Source: Ailurus styani (lineage: Eukaryota; Chordata; Mammalia; Carnivora; Ailuridae). Taken from it: 64,000 bases of DNA. Shown one piece after another: positions 58,535 to 64,000 of this stretch. Every line of letters begins with the position of its first letter. Positions within the stretch are counted from its first letter, which is position 1. The notes under the pieces were generated by a model. That model saw only the letters and a program-made list of their open reading frames with translations. It made no database searches and had not been told where the DNA came from. The DNA is taken from NCBI GenBank assembly GCA_002007465.1, contig LNAC01000018.1:5332464-5396463 (forward strand), in the 5' to 3' direction. Position numbers and translations under genes: made by a program.

Positions 58535-61189
58535 TAAAATGTATTTTAAATGTAAAATCAACAGTGGCAGGAGGAGTGAAACCATGCTGGTTGCAGGAAG
58601 ATATGAAATCTGGGCATTTGAAGGCATTTATCCTTGTCTTCCAAAGGCCAGCAGAGGCCCCAGCACACAGAGCAGGTGCTCAAGGAGTGGAGACCATGGA
58701 TAGGGCAGCTCAGTGCTGTGGTGTTCCAGAGGGGCTACAGCTGTTCCCTGTGGCCTTCATGGAGGAGGCAGAGCTACAGCCTGTGGAGAGTTTGACTGAT
58801 GGTCAGGGGACAGACCTTGCTTTCCATCTCATTTTGCCACTCCCCTCCCAGTCCCCATTTGTGACTTTAGGCATGTTACACAACCTCTCTGGGGGTTTCC
58901 TCACTTATAAAGTGCAGGTGGTAACTGACTTTCATATAGGGATGTTGGGGGAAAGGACAGCCATGTGGCAGGAGCCCAGTCAGGAGCCCTCATTAACATG
59001 TATGATCACTAATAATTAGCCCCATGATGTCCGCAGAGCACAGCTTTGTCTGGTTCCTACAGTCCTTTGGCAGACAAGATGTGGAGGCTCGGAGGGGTGC
59101 CAGCCTCGTCCCTGGACGACCCCTGACTGTCTCACTCTGGTCACTGCTCTTCCTGGTCTTGAGGAGTTGATTGTTTTTCTGTAGCTCGAACCCTTTTCTC
59201 TGTGCCAAATAGAAGACACTCCCTAGGAGAAGCCGAGCCCATCAGGGTGACCCCCCACCCAACAAGTGGGCAACCATGGAGGCCCTTCAGTGCAGTGCCA
59301 TTTGAAAGTCAGTGTTTCTCATTCGCCCCTATGACAGCCCTCCTCACAGATCCAGCTGTGAGGTCTCACCAGGGGCCTGCCCTACGAGGAGTGTACAGTC
59401 TGGTTGCACCTTGCTTTTTTCGCTCCTTCCAGTTACACCACAGTTTGGCGACCATCCAGTTCAGCACAGATAGCATTGTCTTGGGCTTCCTAGCAGCTCT
59501 GCATCCTTTGGGGTCCTTGGATGGAAACAGAAGAGCCTGACTCAAGATAACAAGCAGGAAAGGAAGGTAATGGAAGGCTAGCTCGAAGAACTATATGAAG
59601 CTCAGAAACCCAGGGTTGGCTACACGTGGAAACCAGGGAGGCTAGAACTAATGGCAGGCGTGGAGTTGGGAACAGCTGGCTGGGAGGAGCTCTGTGGCCA
59701 CCCCCAGACACAGGCACGGCCATTAGAGATGGAGTCCTGTTTTCTTCTGCCTCCTTGCTTCACTCAGTCCACACCTACAGGCAGGTGCGGGGATGTGGCT
59801 GGTTGACCTTGCACGCCCATGCAGGTCCTGCAGCTCCCTAGCAGGAGGCTGAATATGCCGTCAAGGTGCAAGAGGGACCAGGGCTTTTGCCACGAGAGAA
59901 GTCTCCCATCATCCCCCAAAGCCAGGCTGTTGAAGATGTTTGAAGGTCTTGGTGATACAGTTATTTCTTCTGCATCCTCTCCTCTCCCCTCCCCAACTCT
60001 CCTCTCTGACCCCGCCCTCTACACCCACTGCTGAGCCATGCCCCACCACCCCCAGCCTCTTCTTTACCCAAGGCCCAATTGCAGCTTTCCCTCGTCTCAT
60101 ACGGATGTGCCCTGTTTAAAAACGTCTTCCTCATGGGACTGCCTGTATACCAGAGAGTCCTGACCTTAGCAGTCCCTTCTTGTTGTGAAGATGCTCTCCA
60201 GAAGGCTCCAGAGAAAGGCAGGCGTGTCCCCTGTAAGGAGGAGCTGCTGTCAGGCCAGATCATGCGAGGGGCACATGCAAGGAACCTCACAGTTCTTAAT
60301 GTTCTTGATGTCTTATTTAATATAACTTCATACCTGGATCCCTGGGGGTGTAGGGAAGCCCCATCTCAGCCAGATTTGAGGGTCCCCCTCTCAGCCCTAG
60401 GGTCACGCAGGCAGGGAGTAGGGCTTACAAGAGCAGGCCTCTCATGTCCATGGCCTTGTGGTGGCTGCAGATACCCACAGTGACAAGCATCCATAGGCCT
60501 GAACTCTACCCAGGCCCCAGGGAAAGGTAAGGGTTGGGGAAAGGTCACAGCCTCTCCAGGGGCCTCCCTCTCTGCCGTCTGGCACCTGCACCTCTTTGAT
60601 AGTGCTTCCAGGGGGCCCTCTGATCACTCACCACTCCCTAGTCTTGGGGACCCTCCTCTCTCTGCCTCTCCTTCCCCCTACCACGGTCCCCTGAAGGAAC
60701 TGGAAGCAAAAGCCAGAGGATTGTGTACTCAGTAGCCTCTGGATTTGAGGCAAGGAAGCACAAAGCCTTGTGATCCTGCTTAGAATAATGGGGGCAGGGT
60801 GGATGGATAAGTATGGCAGAACAAAGAGAAAATATCTCCAGTAATTTCTGTCATGCTGGGATAAAAGAGACTTCCTGCCCATCCTTTGTGTTCATTCATA
60901 GCTTCGTTCTACAAATATCTACTGAGAGCCTCTAATATTCCAAGTGCTGGGCTAGACAGTAGAGACCCCCAGTAAACCAGAGTGACATGGCCCTGGGATA
61001 CTTACAAGGAATATAGAGAGATTATAAACAAGCAAGTGAATAACAAGCTAAATGATCAAATAATAAGAGAGTACCCAAGGGTGAGGAGAGCTCCCTTAGA
61101 GGATGGTGGGAGAAAGGGACTGCAAAGTGGGTGACTTCCCCCTGCACACCTCCTGACTTGGGCTCTAGGTCTCTAGCCTGAAATGCTAG

Positions 61190-61430
61190 ATTAACCCCTC
61201 ATGACTCACCTCAAACATCACCTCTGTTCCCAGGATCTAGCCCTGCGCCTTTCTAGAAGAATGGTTCCAGTCCCTGAGCACATGCATTATGTGGTCCTTG
61301 CCTGTGGGTCTGCCTCCTGCACCAGAACGTTCTTCGGAACAGGACTGAGGCCCCTGCTTCTTGCAGCTTTGCACCCAGCCCAGCACAAGGCCTGGGGCAG
61401 GCCGGCAGCATGGAATGAATAACACGATGG
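61190..61430 (+). mobile_element. LINE-2-like 3' fragment
   Basis: catgactcacctcaaacatcacctc and following text resemble the L2 3' region. Weakly conserved. Confidence 0.4.
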
Positions 61431-62679
61431 GAGCAGGAAGGGAGCCTGCAGTTAGGGGACCATAGGGCTTCCCCCCCACCTGAGTCTGCTGCCCTGGGGA
61501 TGGGGGCGCCCGCGCTGCTGCTCAGGAGACCCCTGGCCTTCTGTCTCCTCTCTGATTGCCTAGTCATGGGGATTTCCCGTTCTTCTCCCCTCCACTCTCC
61601 AGAGGAAGGCTGGAGAGAAGTTAGCATTCGGACAAGTTGGAGAAAGGCATTTAGGAAAAGGGAACTGCTTAGTACAGAGGCACAGAGCTGTGAAAGATGG
61701 AGCTTGAAGTTCTGCTTTATTAGACTCGAAAGCAAGACAAAATGGCAGTTGGGGGGATCAGGCATATTTCTGAGGGTGCTTAACATGGGGAGGGGCAGGT
61801 AGAACCCCTCTGGGGAGAGAAAGGGGCTCCCACTTCTGGCTAGCCAACACTTGTCTCCTGTGCCTCAGTGCTCTGCCCTCAGGGGGATCGTGACCTGCCT
61901 CGGATGGTAATCAGCAATTTACAGTTCTGTCTGTCTCCTAGAATGAGCCAGAGCCCTTGGGATCAAGAGACCTGGCTTAGATGTCTTTGTGTCCCCATGA
62001 CACTCTGCACGAGGACTTCAGAAAGGAGATACTTCACGAAATGTTTGATAAATGAAAGAACGAGTCCCCTAAGAGACAGGGATGTTTACTCTGATCTTGC
62101 AGAGGAGGGAGCTGAGTGAGGCAGTGGCAGAGCTGGAACATGAACCCCCCACCCCACCCCACTGTCTTCCTGGAGCTGTCCAGAGGAAGTAAAATGGGGG
62201 GAGGAGATGGCAGACCAATGGAGTGTCCACCAGCACCTTCCCCTCAGGGGGGATGCCTGGGGAGGGTTAACTAGGCATGATACATCTTTCCTGAGGTCCT
62301 GGCATATTTTGCCTACTTCCACGGGGCCAATGGTCATGCTCAGAGCCTCCCAATCCCAGAGTAACTAGGCCCTCCTGCTCCCCAAGCACCACACACTGAA
62401 GACCACTAGGTGGCACTAAGTGGTCAGTTAGTCCCGTCCCAGAGACCTGGCGGGTCCTTTGTCTCCTTGCTGTGCCTGGGCGGGGCTCTTGGGCACCTCA
62501 GGAGCTGGGTTGCCCAATAGTTGTAGGGTGGAAAGATCCCTCTGTTGAGAAGCTTGCACCGGGTATGTGTGGAGGACCTCATGGTTTGTGTTCATGAGCC
62601 CTCTTTTTCGTTTTTCACAATAACTCTGAGAGGACATGGGACATTATCCCCACCTTATCGGAGAAAGAATGAATTTCTT

Positions 62680-62884
62680 TTTTTTTTTTTTTAAAGATTT
62701 TATTTATTTATTTCACAGGGGGAGAGAGATCACAAGGAGGCAGAGAGGCAGGCAGAGAGAGAGAGGTGGGGAAGCAGGCTCCCCGCCGAGCAGGGAGCCC
62801 GATGCGGGCCTCGATCCCAGGACCCTGAGATCATGACCTGAGCCGAAAGCAGAGGCATCAACCCACTGAGCCACCCAGGCGCCC
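62680..62884 (-). mobile_element. Can-SINE, young
   Basis: Near-consensus minus-strand copy with the caaggaggcagagaggcaggcagagag tract. The 15-bp duplication aagaatgaatttctt at 62665 and 62885 is perfect. Confidence 0.97.
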
Positions 62885-63345
62885 AAGAATGAATTTCTTG
62901 AGATGTTAGATGACTTGGGCAAAGCCACCCTACAAACTGGGTCTGTAGTCTCAGCTACAGGAAGGGTCCTGGGGTTTTTGCAAAGTCAGCAGAGGGCCCT
63001 GAGGCTCCAAGTGGCTCTGCCACTTCCATGTGACCTTGAACAAGCTGCTGAAATCCTCAGCCCTAGTCTCATCATCAGCCCTAGTCTCATCAATACCTCT
63101 CCTGCTGGTATTGGGTCTAAGAGTGACCAACAGAGTTAGGACAAGTAGAGAGCTGGGGTGGAGTCAGGCATAGGTGGCCCCTCATGGTTAGTTCCTGTTG
63201 TCTACATTGCTCTTACTCTAAGTGGCCAGCCCGCACCGACCCCCCTGCCTTCCCCTCCTGGCCTCTAGAGTAGCCCAGAGGATAACAAAGAGGATTAATA
63301 GGATCCGGAGTAAATGAAAAGTTCTCTTTCATTCTTCCTTCCTAG

Positions 63346-63430
63346 AGGACCCAGACTGTGCCCACCCACTACGAGGAAGGGGAGAATGAAGGGCCCCCCC
63401 TCAACAAACACGAGGTCCCAGCCCTAGTCG
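63346..63430 (+). CDS. candidate exon, possibly alternative C-terminal exon of PIF1
   Basis: Seen: pyrimidine-rich acceptor ttcttccttcctag, 85 bases, then donor GTGAGTAC. Of three frames only the first is open: it starts RTQTVPTHYEE, ends VPALV plus one extra base, and encodes 28 aa; the other two hit TAG or TGA. PIF1 exon 12 ends in phase 0, so this exon would join it in frame. Known, from memory: human PIF1 has a longer beta form of about 707 aa with a different C-terminus. Inference: this may be part of that tail. It could instead be an exon of a readthrough transcript or a chance splice-site pair. Confidence 0.4.
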
Positions 63431-63488
63431 GTGAGTACATTTGTCAGAACTGGTTCTCTTCTTTCTTCTGTCCCTCTTCTTCGTCTTT

Positions 63489-63590
63489 TTTTTTTTTTTT
63501 AAGTAGGCTTCATGCCCAACATGAGGCTTGAACTCATAACCCTGAGATCAAGAGTCCCATGCTTTACCAACTGAGCCAGCCAGGCACCCT
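63489..63590 (-). mobile_element. short Can-SINE
   Basis: Minus-strand short form: (T)n, aagtaggcttcatgcccaac, then accaactgagccagccaggcacc. It lies 60 bases downstream of the candidate exon at 63346-63430. Confidence 0.9.
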
Positions 63591-63845
63591 CTCCTTTCCT
63601 CCTCTTAATAGAGCTTTGACAACACTTTGAGTGGGATCTTCAGACTGAGGTTACCAAGCAGGAGACAGGCTCACAGAAGGTTGGCAGCTCGCAGTCTCTC
63701 AGCGGTAAATGGCAGAGCTAGGCTGGGCATAAGGCCTCACCCTGGTATTCAGAGGCTTTGAAAAAAGAGCAAGCAGGGGTGCTTTCAGGCCCTAGATTTG
63801 TCCCAGAATCCACACTCAAGACTCCATTTCTTCCCCCCTCCCCAT

Positions 63846-64000
63846 TTTTTAAGAAAGAGAGAGGGCACAAGCAGGGGGAGAAGTAGGCAGAGGGGGAGGG
63901 AGAAGCAGACTCCCTGCTGAGCGAGGATTCTCGATTCAGGGCTCATCCCAGGACCCTGGGCTCATGACCTGAGCTGAAGGCAGACAACGGAGCCACACAG
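63846..64000 (-). mobile_element. Can-SINE, cut by the window end
   Basis: Minus-strand SINEC from ttttttaagaaagagagagg through catgacctgagctgaaggcag. The head probably continues past the window. Confidence 0.85.

Larger units (their letters stand above)
57673..63345. other. sequence downstream of PIF1
   Basis: Apart from the SINEs listed, I see diverged ancient repeats (for example 60895-61075, ttctacaaatatctactgagagcctc) and unique sequence. No frame here resembles a known protein. The neighbouring gene expected from human synteny, RBPMS2, is not visible. Confidence 0.5.

Noticed and set aside
58456..59019. Plus-strand open frame of 187 codons
   Set aside because: Its first part is Can-SINE sequence and its later part is MIR-like text (cacaacctctctgggggtttcctcac). 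It is a repeat artefact.

Overview
This is a nuclear genome window from a carnivoran mammal. The main evidence is a dense population of tRNA-derived Can-SINEs (SINEC). Each plus-strand copy has a gggcgcctgggtggctca head, a tgatc..gggatcgagcccc body and a caaataaataaaatctt-(A)n tail, and most have clear target-site duplications. Several young copies carry the 'ctgcctgcctctctgcctacttgtgatc' type of pyrimidine tract that I associate with mustelids (inference from memory). There is no prokaryotic or viral gene content, and most long open frames here are chance.

Two protein-coding genes are supported by exon-by-exon reading with GT-AG splice sites. PLEKHO2 (PH-domain protein) lies on the minus strand. 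Coding exons 2-6 run from 36214 down to the stop at 21339, the 3'UTR continues to a poly(A) signal near 19371, and the first coding exon falls in or beside a 482-base assembly gap at 42109-42590. PIF1 (5'->3' DNA helicase) lies on the plus strand, with an untranslated first exon near 49.7 kb, twelve coding exons at 50492-57020 and a poly(A) signal at 57648. The spliced PIF1 protein is 641 aa, the length I recall for human PIF1-alpha. The genes are head to head about 7 kb apart, as I recall for human 15q22 (... RBPMS2, PIF1, PLEKHO2, ANKDD1A ...).

Layout: 1-19.3 kb is intergenic and rich in repeats (a Tigger-like fossil split by a SINE, two antisense L1 pieces riddled with SINEs, an L2, a hAT-like element, an L1 3'UTR and many MIRs). 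19.35-42.6 kb is PLEKHO2. 42.6-49.7 kb is the divergent intergenic interval, with a second CpG-rich, CCAAT-containing promoter-like patch at 45.9 kb and a SINE cluster at 47 kb. 49.7-57.67 kb is PIF1. 57.7-64 kb is downstream sequence with SINEs and one exon-like block at 63346-63430, whose only open frame joins in phase to PIF1 exon 12.

The most interesting observations are the candidate alternative C-terminal PIF1 exon 6.3 kb downstream, the CCAAT/CHR cell-cycle-type PIF1 promoter, the unexplained 45.9 kb promoter-like patch, a perfect CArG box at 16.3 kb, a composite SINE + L1-tail retroposon, and three SINEs serially inserted at the same short target. I found no clearly undescribed biological system. 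Exon boundaries were worked out by hand; repeat subfamily names come from memory and would need RepeatMasker.
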